NCBI RefSeq assembly: GCF_018687715.1
Contig: NC_056759.1
Coordinates: forward strand, 6,611,501-6,675,500
DNA length: 64,000 nt
From: Carya illinoinensis
Lineage: Eukaryota > Streptophyta > Magnoliopsida > Fagales > Juglandaceae
Direction of reading: 5' to 3'
Below are positions 35,473 through 47,134 of this stretch, piece by piece. Below the pieces are notes generated by a model, which saw only the letters and a list, made by a program, of their open reading frames with translations, had not been told where the DNA came from and searched no databases. How positions within the stretch are numbered: position 1 is the first letter of the stretch; each line of letters begins with the position of its first letter. Made by a program: the position numbers and the translations under genes.

Positions 35473-36421
35473 ACCAATTCTGTGTCATCTAAGGGAAATT
35501 AAATTATTAACGATCCATTCTTCTGTTATGTTCCGACTTTGACAACTAGATTTATCATTTCAAAATTGATAACCTTCAAGCCTCATCCAGACTCACTCTC
35601 CTTTTAACCACCTGAGCGTCTCAGGTGCCAACTTCTGCTAGTTTTGAGAAACCAGACCTTCAACTTGATCAAAATTCGAGATCAATCAGGTAGGACCCCG
35701 AGCTTGCCTGTGCTTAACTAGATTTCAGAGTTGAAGAATACTTGATTACATAAAAGGGTTGCCACAGCCCTCGATCCCCGGATGAGGATGCTGCAAGAAA
35801 GTTCCTTGTAGCTTAAAAGTCGTGGATTCAGTATTCCATATGATAACGGTTTGTCTGAGTTGGTAGGCCTTACTACAAATGGGTACTGATGTCTTTATCC
35901 AGCGAACTTGCTTGTAAAATGAGCAAGGGTAGAGAGTGGAGACTAATTGGGTCAGTGGAGGACAGACCACAGAGTAATGGTTCAGCTGCAAGCTACATGC
36001 TAATTAGGTCTGGGTGGATGTCAAAACCAATGCGTGCATACATATAAAGACAATGTGGTCAACCGACCCATCACCCATTAGCCCGGAAAGCAGTTGGAAT
36101 ACGACGATTATTAGAGTGGAGATGTAAAACTATAAGGGTTCAAGTATCTACTATTCGGCTATCAGAACCCGGCTATGAATTCACAACTCACAAGTAGAGA
36201 GTTCAACAGGACTGGAACCACTTGACAACATAGCAAGATATTAACACGTAGAAACTATCACAACGAATGTAGCTAATTAACCAATTAAAAGAGGATCCTG
36301 CCATGGCATAAGTATAACTTATCCATACGAAGAAGTTCCATCTTTTGCTCACAAAGTTGGTTGTACAATAAAGTTGACATAATGGAAACACAACAGGATT
36401 TGATCTTATGCTTTCCATCCT
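35473..36421. other. Downstream flank of TIC20
   Basis: No gene recognised. It probably includes the TIC20 3' UTR near 36421. Base composition is more balanced than in the spacer to the left. Confidence 0.4.
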
Positions 36422-37356
36422 TTAATCATATGGAATTTGAATATATGCAGCATCACATACGAAAGGGATGTCAGCATACATACCAGCAAGAGCACAACGT
36501 ATGCATTCCAATACAGTGAAAAGGTACGCAAATGCCACAGCTGTCCAGAAGTGCATCCCCACTTTACCCCAGTAGACAGCAAGCGGCATCCAACGGCTTA
36601 CAGTTCCTATCACCTGAAGGGCAATCTCCAACAACATGCCCATTACCACATGAAATCGAAAGAAGTGAGGCCATTCCTTTCTTCTTACCACTCCAAGATA
36701 TGCTACAAAAAAATATGCCATCAAGAACCAGCTCGGCAGACTCCCAATGGCTCCAAGAAATGGGTATGTTAAGAATTCAAAGTCTTCCAGGAAAGGGTGC
36801 AGGTGATATGCCGTCTCAGCATACATCCATGTCTCATGAAGTGGCATTAAATAGGGGAGGCATGCCAATGCCCTCCACCACCATCTTGGCTTCTTGGTCA
36901 TTGGAGGGTAGCGGAAACTGTATGGAACATCCTTCGATGCTCGAGGAGTCATATGAGGTCTGAGTCGCCTTGGTAACGAGGGGATTGCACGTAGAAGGCT
37001 ACCCTGATCCCCACTTAAGAGTGGGATTGAGGCAGCCGAAAGGTGAAAGAGTGGCTTACCTATAATTAAGAACTAACGTATTAGAAGTCATTTGAGCTGC
37101 TCTAAAGAATTAGATCATCATCAGAACGATAAATGATAAAGGCTACAAAGAATACAGGACAAGACGTTCATGGGTCTATAGCCAACCTAGACTTACCCTC
37201 CTGGTGAGATCCCCGTGAACTCAAGCTTGGCAATGTCGCCATAGCAGGCAAACAAGGAATGCATGTGGAAAATGAGCAACGGGCTATGGTGGGTTTACAC
37301 ACCCTGGAATTCATAAAATCACGCCCGCAGGGCATAGTGCATCCATTTACCATCAT
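36422..37356 (-). CDS. TIC20: TIC20, chloroplast inner-envelope translocon protein (TIC20-I/IV type)
   Basis: Multi-pass protein of the chloroplast inner envelope that forms part of the import channel. Coding exons: 37356-37197 and 37059-36422, a GT..AG intron with matching phase, 798 nt, 265 aa. An N-terminal transit region (residues 1 to about 85, Ser/Arg rich, few acids) is followed by the conserved core starting at DVPYSFRYPPMTKKPRWWWR. Four hydrophobic segments follow, with VVRRKEWPHFFRFHVVMGML between the second and third, and the family C-terminus ADIPFVCDAAYIQIPYD. Length fits the family (about 270 aa). An acceptor at 37367 just before the ATG implies a 5' UTR intron, with the first exon near 37640-37880. 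It is divergent from the RING gene. Confidence 0.92.
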
Positions 37357-37879
37357 AACGAATTACCTGTTAAAACAAATATCACAAGGAAAAAAAATAT
37401 CAACAAGGATAATAGAAGTACATCGATTTTCTTTCTATATATAGACGAGAAAAAGTTCGTCGAAACTGAAAAGTCCATGCAGTTGAATTTGATCGCAATC
37501 GCTGGGATTCAACGAAATTCCACTGGCGGATTTCCCCGACCTTATTGAACCCAAATTTTGCAAGAATGAAATAAGTTATCGATCTACAAGCTTTCAAAAC
37601 TAAAACAGTTTCAAAGGTACAAACTTTGGACCAATACCTTCTATTCAGCATCGCATCTCAAGTTCTCTCCCTATCTACCTTCCCAAACCGTAATCGAGAA
37701 AATATATACACATTCCGGTAAAAGATGAGTACAAAAGACGCAACTCAAAACATCAATAATGACCGTACGGAAAAATACAAAACCCCATTTTCATTTCTGA
37801 TTATAAAAGTAGAAAAATTACCCCTAACAAGGACTCGACGAACCAAAGGTCCTCGCAACGATACTCTCTTCTGAAGTTA

Positions 37880-38420
37880 CTACTACGGTTCTCCACTAAT
37901 CTTCTCTATGTTTCATCGTTTGCGTCTCTGTCGCTGAGGCCGGAATTGTGTGCCATCGAGTGAGCCCTACCTCCCACTCTGTTCCTGTACGTTGGACTAA
38001 TCCGAAACAACGTTATCCCTCTCCTATGTTTACTAGTGGTATAGGGTCGATGTATTTTTTTTTATCTCGATCCATTCACATGGAGCCCATCGGGCTCAGA
38101 GTGGGCTATTGGGGCCCAAATGTGCCTGCGTCGTCTTCTGCAGAAAAAGCGGTACAGAGTCGAACGCGTCGTGCGCACTGCACGAGGTGGAGAAGAAAGC
38201 AGCCATGACTTCCTGCTTTTTCATTTTCATTTTTAGCTGCCAAAGTAAGTAAAGGACGAAGTGAGAGAAAGAGAGAAGTTAAACAGAGAAACGACGCACA
38301 ATTCCCCATGGTGTCTCCCTCACATTCACCCAAACTCATCGCTTCAGCCTCCATAACTCCGTCGTGACCGTCGGCGCCTCCTCTATGCCGCCAAAACAAA
38401 TCCGCAGGACGCCGTCATAT
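37880..38420. promoter_or_regulatory. Shared promoter region of TIC20 and the RING gene
   Basis: About 0.5 kb separates the probable leader of TIC20 (-) from the leader of the RING gene (+), a head-to-head layout. The sequence is more GC-rich than other spacers and has CT-rich tracts typical of leaders. The exact start sites are not visible. Confidence 0.4.
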
Positions 38421-38620
38421 TCTCACACCATTTGAATCTCTCTCTCTCTGGCTCTCTTGGTCCTTCGCTCTTGCGAGAACGGAAAGCTCTCTCTCCAATC
38501 CCTCTCCGAATCCCTAGCTCCAGACGGTACGTTTCACTTCAAGCATTGTTCCTCGTGTTTGTGCTACTCGGTGTTCGCAAAAAACTTGATTCTTAGGCAG
38601 TTTGAAAGCACTACGTCACA

Positions 38621-38637
38621 CCCCCCCCCCCCCCCCC
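38621..38637. repeat. Poly-C run
   Basis: 17 consecutive C in the leader intron of the RING gene. Length is prone to sequencing error. Confidence 0.9.
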
Positions 38638-39060
38638 TTTCTCCTCCTCAAATTGATGGAGGAATTTCGTTTATAAGTTGCGATTTGTTGGGGGTTTCTA
38701 CAGGAACTTCCTGCAATTACGTAATGCTTTTTCGTTTTGTTCTGTGTATTTATCTATTTGCTTACAAAAAGTTAAAAAAACTATTTGCTTACATATGTAT
38801 TTTTTGACAGTATCGATGTGCTCTTGACTTTTAATATTTATTACCTTTGAGTTCGGACATCTTGCAATCAATTTATCTCCGAAAATAAGGGATTTCCCAT
38901 GTCTTCCCAATTGCTTCAAAACAACTAGGCTTAAAATTTTGGTTACGATTTTCGAACGGAAGAACTGGATAGCTGGTCCATGGACTTTAAGCTTCTTACC
39001 AATTGATAGTGACGTAAATCTTACTCTAAACATAGATGGCAAATGCTTTACCATGACTTT

Positions 39061-39240
39061 TCTATAAGATAAATTTTATTAATGATCAGAAAGGTACAAT
39101 GCAAGTACACAGGGAGTATACTTCCTGTAAACCCAAGTATAAAGTGAAGATCAAGAAGTCCTGAAAAGTGAAGTTAGAGAAACATAAACGGGGAGCCATC
39201 CCCAAGTACAGCGTATTAAAGAATAAATCTTTGAGATACT
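39061..39240 (-). mobile_element. LINE-type 3' tail fragment
   Basis: GATAAATTTTATTAATGATC followed by CAAGTACACAGGGAGTATAC, the same family as the fragments at 20750 and 55497. It lies within the leader intron of the RING gene. Confidence 0.5.
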
Positions 39241-39557
39241 CCATTGTCCTGTGCTGTGAACAGGAATGTTGATACGCTTCTTGTGAATGCTGAGGGCGAG
39301 AAAATAGTTTGACACTATGCTTGCCAGTGAAACTATGTACTTTGTTGAGCCCTTTGTAGTTTATTTTGCTTGACCTCCTTCCATCAGATATCAGTTTCTG
39401 AAGGGCTTACCTTGCCCATCATTAAATTTTCTTGACCGTCTTTTTTTTGGTCTTAATTCTATCTTGCTGTTGACATTTTTGGGCAAATCAGGATAAACTA
39501 GTAGTAGTCCATTCTACACTTTGTGCCGCCTCTTGCAATCTGCAGTAGATTTTCATC

Positions 39558-41988
39558 ATGGGTTCAGCTTGTTGTGTTGCCGCAAGGGATCAAACTATAC
39601 CCCACAGAGCTTCCGGTGAAGCTCTGCATAGGAATTCCATAGATTCACCATCATGGAGCTTCCGGTGGGATAGAGGGCGTGTGGCTGGCAAAATTGAGAA
39701 TCCCTCATATCAGGTGTCCCATGGAATCAGCAGGAATGTTAGCATGGAGCTAAAGGGGTCTTTAGGTTCTGAAAGAGGTAATTTGTCTGATGGGGGAAGC
39801 CTTATGGAGAATTATGGAACACCAACCTCTCTGAAGTCTCCAGTCCATGAGGGAGTGGATGTGAATCTGATGACTCCACATTCAGGTAATCCCTGGAATG
39901 CATAGTTTGCCTGCAAGGCATTGTTTGAATGCTTCAAATGATTTTACTTCTCTTCGTAATTTTTGAGATCATATAAGCTCGAAACCAACATACGATATGT
40001 CTGAATGGATCTTTTTGTTCTGAACTTTGCACACTTCTGTTTATCCTGTTATGGGAAAAGCAAGAAATATTTTTTATAATTATATTTGATAAGATTACTT
40101 ATAAAAAAAAAAGTATATTTGATAAGATATATCATCTGCACCTTACACAACGCATGTGTCCAATTTTTTTGCTATGGAATAAATGTAAAACAATTGTGTA
40201 GCATAGTACAAACTGTGCATTTGGCATACTTTTTCTAATGTTAGTACATCCACAAATCAACAACGAATATCCATTTCAGTAGCCATGGATTTCAAATGAA
40301 GTGAGTTTTCACTCAATTAGGTATTGCATAGAAAATAAAGTGCATGAGTATGAATGATATTATTGGTATTTTTGATAGGTAAAGAATGATCGTATTATCA
40401 GATTCACCAAACCAAATGCAATGATTCAAATGGTATAAATTACAGGGTTTTTTTTTTTTTTTTCAAAAAAACAATTATACTGTTAAAACCTGAGGCAAAT
40501 ATTGCTTTCCCAGAATTAGTTCTGATATGTAGGCCTTTCTCTATGTGTAAAGACCAATTTTCTGAATGCACTTTTAATTTATTTCTGATATAGATTTTTA
40601 CTGATAAATTTTTGTCATTCAAGTTTTCATTACCAACGGACAAGAGAAGACAAATTGAGTGTTGTCTGTAAAGCTGTTCATCATTTGAAATCTATAATGG
40701 TGCCATGACTCATAATAATCTGGATCTAAAGGTGCATAATCCATTGGTTTGACTTCACACGTCCATCTCATTTAACACTACAATCAGGCTTCCCCAATTT
40801 TATATCATAATACACTGTTAGATAGTGATTTCGTTTGTGGATTGATGTCCATTTGTGCATGCATCCTCTGTCCACTGATGTTCTGGTGCTTGGTGCAGAT
40901 CTGTCCGCAGCAAGCATTTTTTCTGCAGAGGTACGTTTGAAACAAATGTGATCATGTTTAGTGAGCTTTGCAGTTTGATTCCTAGCGCTTAAACATTTTC
41001 TTCCCTCATTCTTAGATTATTCCTAATTTCTTTTATTCTCTCATAGGTGAAGAGCATAGCAGAATCGCCAGAAATTGCAGATTCAGCTGCGCCAAATCTT
41101 TCTATTTTATCCATGATTTCAGCTTTTTCAGCACCATCTGTTGATTACCTGCCTACCCAGTCTTATCCAGTTCTGCCTAACACAACCCCATCAAGACGAG
41201 CCCTTCGTTCACCAGGATACCAGCTGTTGAGACAGGCCTCTGATAGTCGGATCTTGAGATTAAAATCGCCAAATAACAACTCAATATCTGAAGGAAGACC
41301 ATCTTTTATACTCTCCACTGGCAGCAATGACTTGGCCACAGGATCTCAATTTGGATCTTCGGATGGTTGGTCCATCCGCACCTTTTCTGAGCTTGTGGCC
41401 TCTTCACAAAGAGAAAGGTGGTCTTTTGACAGCGAACACTTTGCCTCTGGCCGTTGCAAGATTAGTGGATCTAGCAGCAGGTTCTCATATTCCCCCTCTG
41501 TAGAATTACATTGTTGTGGGGTCTGCTCAAAGCTCCTAACAGAGAGATCTTCATGGAGTAGCCGTTGCAATGAGGTCCCAGTGGCTTCCGTGCTGGTCTG
41601 CGGGCATGCTTACCATGCCGAGTGCCTGGAGACTATAACAGTAGAGGCTGACCGGTATGACCCACCTTGCCCAATTTGTATGGTTGGAGAGAAGGAAGTC
41701 TCAAAGATGTCCAAAGCAGAGTCAAAGTCCAAGAACCATAAGAAATCCAAAAACCGGATAGTGGATAGTTACCTCGATGGTAATTTTGATGTTTTTGATC
41801 GCCAAAAAGATTCTGAACATAAAGGAAAAGTTCCCAAGATGGGGGGATCCAGTTCCAGCACTAGTAGCTCCTTTGCCAAGCCATTCTTGAGGAGGCACTT
41901 CTCTATTGGGTCCAAATGGAGTAGGTCCCTGTCAGAGAATTACTCTGCGAGGAAGAAGGGTTTTTGGGCAAGGTATCGCAAAGATTAA
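39558..41988 (+). CDS. RING-H2 finger protein, probable membrane-attached E3 ubiquitin ligase
   Basis: Coding exons 39558-39885, 40899-40930 and 41047-41988, phases matching, 1302 nt, 433 aa. A leader exon near 38400-38526 (donor ACG|GTACG) spliced to 39546 is likely. The N-terminus MGSACCVA has Gly2 and paired Cys suited to N-myristoylation and palmitoylation, so membrane attachment is inferred. The RING residues are C277, C280, C305, H307, H310, C313, C328 and C331, the C3H2C3 pattern, with the usual H-x2-C and PPCPIC context. Lys- and Ser-rich linker after the RING, then a conserved-looking C-terminus (FLRRHFSIGSKWSRSLSEN). The rest is disordered. No substrate can be inferred, and I do not know an established name. 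Confidence 0.88.
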
Positions 41989-42121
41989 GCTCCTGTAAAC
42001 AGAATAGTGGTGAGAACCTCTCTCATTAAAAGTTGTTACGCCAGCATTTTAGGAATTTTCTTCTTCAACGTAGTGTGTTAGCTTCGCTACTTAGAAAAAA
42101 AAGTTGTAGTATAGCTTGGCC

Positions 42122-42127
42122 AATAAA
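42122..42127 (+). terminator. Polyadenylation signal of the RING gene
   Basis: AATAAA, 134 bases after the stop codon, followed by a T-rich stretch. Confidence 0.5.
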
Positions 42128-42290
42128 TATAGTTTTTAGCTATTATTCCCTTGGAGGCTGTTAATTAGCAGTGGAGCAATCACCGTATCCTGCGTGCCAG
42201 AAGAAACCGGCCACTTTGGATGGTTTATAATTCATTTTATGATCATATAGCCCTCCTCTCCTGACCTTTTTTTACCCCTTTTTTTTTTAG

Positions 42291-42450
42291 AGTAATGCTA
42301 CGTATAGTTATTTTTGCGCACTCCCTGCGCACTCCACTGATATGATTGGCTGGATTAATTTTTTTTTTAATACACAACCAATCATATTACTGGAATGCAC
42401 AAAGGAGTCTGCGAAAATGACTGCACATAGAATTTTCCTCTTTTTTAAGG
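42291..42450. mobile_element. Hairpin MITE, family A (clean copy)
   Basis: The left arm AGTAATGCTACGTATAGTTA and GCGCACTCCACTGATATGAT pairs with the right arm CAATCATATTACTGGAATGC and GACTGCACATAGAATTTTCC. The whole 160 bp folds into one long hairpin with a T-run loop. Older relatives lie at 25475 and 26365. Confidence 0.7.
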
Positions 42451-44162
42451 AAAATTTAACTTTTAGGGTGTTTTGTTGGGGGTGGGGGGAGCTCCTGTGC
42501 TTGCTTATTCTATGATGTTTAACGTATTACAATGGGGAAAGTAATTTTGTGCACTATGTCGTGGTTCGGTTGAGGTGCATGTAGATGTTTGGTGAATTTT
42601 TCCAGCCAGTGTCCACCCATCCCCCACGCCATATCTTCTATTTCTGTAGTAAATCCATGTTGTAACTGTTGCACTTAAAGACTGCGGTACAAATTAATAG
42701 ATAAATTGACTACAATATCTCATGTTCTACAATTTTGGATATTAATAATTTATTTTTTACTCGATAGATGGTACTGTAAAATAGCCATTTAAGACATTCA
42801 ATCGATATGAAGACTAACAATTTTTTAGAAAAATTAATTTAGATAATTATTTCGGCAATAATTCAATTATATTTTCTTTGAATCAATTTATTTGTCAATA
42901 AATTTATGTATAAATCAACTTATTTATCATTATAATCAATCTTATGCATTCATTTATATAATAGGATAAACTAGTTGATTTTTTTTTCAAAGCGAGTATG
43001 CGATGTTTATTGACTTCATGGTTGGATGTAAAATTATTATTATTTTTTTTCATCTTTCTTTTTGGGGAAATGATAGGGATTCCTTTCATTTGTCTTGCTC
43101 AATTTTTTTTTTTGATTTTTTTTTTACAGAGATTAAGAAAATGTTGTTTAATTATATTGTAAATTTTATTCATTTTTCAAAATATTTAAAAGTGTTAAAA
43201 AATAATATGAAAAAAAAAACACTAACATAATTTTCTTAATCTTTTTGTAAAAAAAAAAAAAAAAAAATGTTGAGCGGGATGCTTGAATGGGCTGGGCTCC
43301 CGCTGGGATCCCTAGCATTGTCCTTCTATTTTTACATCAAAGGTAAGTCGAGATGGTAGATTTGAATGCTCTCTTCTGCAATCTTTTCTTTGCAGAAGGA
43401 TTGCTCTGGCAATTAATTACTGTATTCGAGTATAATGCCTTGAAAATTTTTCTTTCTTTGTTTTTCTCGGAAATCAAAGTGGCATTTTTTAATATAAGAT
43501 AATGTTATTTTTTTTAAAATTATTTTCTAAAAATGTCCCTAATTTAAAATATAATTTTATAAAAACTGATTAAAAAAAAGGTTGACAGACATTAACCCAT
43601 GAACAGATCTACAACCAATTAACCAGCTAGGTTGGAAGAGACCTAAGATCTTTCTTAACCACAGTTTATAATCATAAGGCGGGTTCATCATAGATTACTG
43701 TACAACAATATTGGCAAGTGAGCAATGAGCATTAACTTCTAGGTACAGACCAAAAGAAGAAGTAAAAGATGAAAATATATATAGACAAGAGCATGATGCG
43801 GTTCTTGTCATCCAGCTACGCCTTCCACAGCTAGCTTAGTTCTGTTCCGTATGTGGTTCACCTCCTGCCTCCAGCTTAGCATTGTGCAGAATACTCCTAT
43901 TCGCATAATTAATAATGATTAGACCGTGATCAAACATTCTCAATGGCATGTCAAGATAAAAGATCAGCACTACTTCTAGACACGAGATTGGAACATTTTG
44001 ATAAACCAACACAAATTAAGGTTGTCATGTGAGTCCCAGTTTTGGGTTTCCCCGCATCTGTGTTTTCTACCACACCTATAACAAATTTACCTAGAGTTTC
44101 GATTTCTGGCCTCCATGATGAATTCCTTGATCATCTTCATGTCCATGTTTTTACGATGAATA
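42451..44162. other. Spacer between the RING gene and the membrane-protein remnant
   Basis: No gene recognised. A repeat at about 43120-43330 matches the one near 125-345 (TGTTGTTTAATTATATTGTA, then GGGATCC...CATTGTCCTT). Confidence 0.45.
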
Positions 44163-44673
44163 TCATAATTTCTTACCTAACCAACCCCAAGCGAGACTGA
44201 AGGCAATGAAATTATGAATCTCGCTCTCAAGCTTGTCCATACTTTGGGCTGGAGATGACAAAGAAGCTAACACCCGATTTTTGACCTCAACTGCATCGTT
44301 TTCAAGTTGTCGAGCAGTTTCAGCCTTCGCATATGGTTTGACGGTAGTCTCTACTTGCTGTGGAGGCAACTGACTTGCTGGAAACCATGGATGAGTTGGG
44401 TAGGGATCAAGGCCAAGGTGGCCAAGACAAAAGCAACTAGGGTAAACACGTACGTGGATCCATGTCCCCTATAAACAAAATCCAGAACAACAACACCAAG
44501 GTGGCATATAACAAAGACACAGGAGCAAAAGTCGACAATGTCGGGCGCCCAACTTGGTTGCCAGTTTTCATGTATAAGCCAGAAATCGCAGTACCCAATG
44601 CATCCAAATGCCAAGTTTCTGTCTTTAAATTTGATGTGGACATCCCATAAGGTGAAGAAGCAACTGTCCATGG

Positions 44674-44917
44674 TAGGACTGTTCATCCAGGTCGGGTTTT
44701 TTCTCGGCCTGGTCTGGAACCCGGTTATCCATGTTCTGGTTATGGGTTTCGGTTAGGATTAAATCTAGGCTGGTACCCACATCATCAAAACTCAGATCTA
44801 TGCGGTCTGTATACAATTTTGACACTCGGGTATCGGTTTTATCCGGGTTTAAACTAGGTACCCGGTTATAAAACTAAAAACCTTAAGCCCCGGATAGACT
44901 TCCCCCTCCCCTACGCA

Positions 44918-44950
<33 letters not shown>

Positions 44951-47126
44951 GGAACTTCAGGCAGCAGAGAAACCCATGACCCATCTCATCGTGACCCCAT
45001 CGTCGTTACCGAATCATTGTCATCTCCTTTATTTCCGAATCGCCATCATCTCTCTCTCTCTCTCTCTCTAGTGCCGAAACCCTAGCTCATGCCACGCTTC
45101 CTCTACTGATCAAAGATCTATTCTTCATGACCATCTTCTTCTACTTTTCACTCCATTTGGTTAGATTTGCTATTTTATTTTAATGATTTTTTTTTCCTGT
45201 TACCAGATTTGTAAGAGGGTCCCAAACCAGCGGATGTTTGTGGCTATCGGGTAGAACTAACCACTTTGGGTGCTCTCTAGTGAGGTTCCTAACAGTCTGG
45301 GTATGTTTTCTGAAACCCTAGCCTCCTCTGTTTTTTGCGTAAAGGTTCAACTTCAGTTGAAACCCTTAACTGTGTATTTAAGTATTATATCTGAAATATT
45401 TTTATGCTTTGAAATGGTTGCTAGATTTGCTCTCTTTGTTTTTAAACTTGGGTTTTTTTTTTTGGCCTGTTTTGTTATGTGTTGCATATTGATTTTGGTT
45501 AGACATTTTGTTTACGATACTTATGTGTAGATTCAAGGGTTCAACGATTTTTGTCCAAGAACTTTGTTTTTTCTTTTTTCATTTTTTTCTTTATTTGTTT
45601 GTTGCTGATTCGAGTCCATACCTTCATTTTCTCAAAAATATCGTTTTTATTGTGAAACTTTCCTTTTTGTTTTGTTCCCAGTGCAATTACCCGGTACTTT
45701 TGCCTTCTACCTTTTCAAATGTGTTTAAGCTTGTGCACAAAATTCTTGAAACTTGCGTGCGCCATTTTTTGAGGTCACTTTTATGGTTTGAGAATTGATA
45801 ATGATAGGTAAAAGCATAATTCTGGATTTATTAGGAGAAAACAATAATGAAAGAAAACATTTATAGAAGTTGAAGTTAATTGGTTGATTAACTATTTATG
45901 TATGTACGTTGGGTGCAGGCTGACTTGCTTCTATAGCTTTTCTAACTTAGCAACAATAAGATCCAAATGCCTGAAATCAAAGTTTACAACTGAAAATAGA
46001 GTGCTCAGTATTAATATGGAACAAGGTCAATATTAAGGAAATTTTGGAGAAATTAACCTAGGAATGATAAAGAAAGTAAATAAATTATTAGATCGGATCA
46101 AGAATAAAAAATTGGAAGTATTCATTAATTCATGTCAAGAACAAGAAACTCTTACATGGCTTTGGTACACTACCATATTCTCCAATATCATGTATGCAGC
46201 TATGCCTCACCCCTATTAGTTATGGTAAGATATTAATTTTTACCTTTTTCTTTTGTTAGAATTTTAACAAGTTATATGCTAATCCTTTCGCATGATGGGC
46301 ATATGCATGTACAAAGGTTGGGATAGTTTCAGTGCCTTGAGTTCTTGTAGTTCTTTCTGAAGCCTCCTATTTTCATCTGACAGTGTTTCGCAGCACTTTT
46401 TCAAGAACTCGCAGTATACCTCAGTTTGCTTAAGCCAAATAGTACTAATCACATTTATTTCTCATGGAACTTTGTGACTTGGAAAGAAAAAAAAGAAACA
46501 TCTTGGAATTTTGAACTTTTCTACCCAGAAACTAAAGCTCGCTACTGTTATTCTATTGTAGGGTTAATGGCTCTCCTGTTCTAGAACCTACAATGGCTAT
46601 TCTGAGATAGGAAATTGATCAAAAATTAAATTCAGTTGTGGAGAAATGCATTAATTGCATGAAGCAGACATATTGTGTATTGGTGGCTCTATGTAATCCA
46701 CTTTTGATATGTAATTTCATATATTGTAATTGGCGTTTTGTAATGTATAAATACCAAATAATAAAATATGTAGTGATTGCATTATGTTTTTTTAGATGCA
46801 TTTAGTTAAAAATGTAATTAGTTTTATATATGAAAGAATATGCTTTGCAATATTTTTTCATGAAAAATTTGCAATAGAATATAGGCTCTTAGATTAAAAA
46901 AAAATGCTTATTGAAAGAAACTAAATAATATAGGTTCTTGTTATTATTATTAGAAAAAAAAAAAACAACCCAGTTACAGTCTGAAACCTGGATTCTGGGT
47001 TTTAATAAATCCGGATTCACCCAGATGGTCGTAACTTGCGTATACCTTTTTAGTCCGGATTTGAAACTCGGTTTCCAAGCCAAGTATATCCAGATATCCG
47101 GTCCGAAATTTGGATGAACAACCCTA
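44674..47126. mobile_element. hAT transposon, non-autonomous, 2.45 kb, carrying host gene sequence
   Basis: Terminal inverted repeats TAGGACTGTTCATCC (left) and TAGGGTTGTTCATCC (right, minus strand), flanked by a perfect 8-bp duplication GTCCATGG (44666-44673 and 47127-47134). Sub-terminal regions are rich in CCGG, GGTT and CGGG motifs on both sides. No hAT transposase recognised. Inside are CT microsatellites (44919-44949, 45049-45069), a leader-like block and an HD-Zip class II fragment at 46281-46434. It interrupts an open frame of a membrane-protein gene. Confidence 0.88.
46281..46434 (-). pseudogene. Captured HD-Zip class II leucine-zipper fragment
   Basis: Minus strand from 46434 reads [20 protein letters not shown], then [20 protein letters not shown], then LYMHMP. 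This is the leucine zipper that directly follows the homeodomain in HD-Zip class II transcription factors (HAT4/HAT14 type). The zipper is intact. Directly after MHMP a second frame gives CPSCERI, the redox-sensing CPSCE motif of class II; a deletion joins the two out of frame and a stop follows. No homeodomain is visible upstream. It lies wholly inside the hAT element, so it is a captured piece, not a gene. Confidence 0.85.
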
Positions 47127-47134
47127 GTCCATGG

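Noticed and set aside
36437..36963. Two plus-strand frames of 111 and 143 aa
   Set aside because: Antisense shadows of the conserved TIC20 exon.
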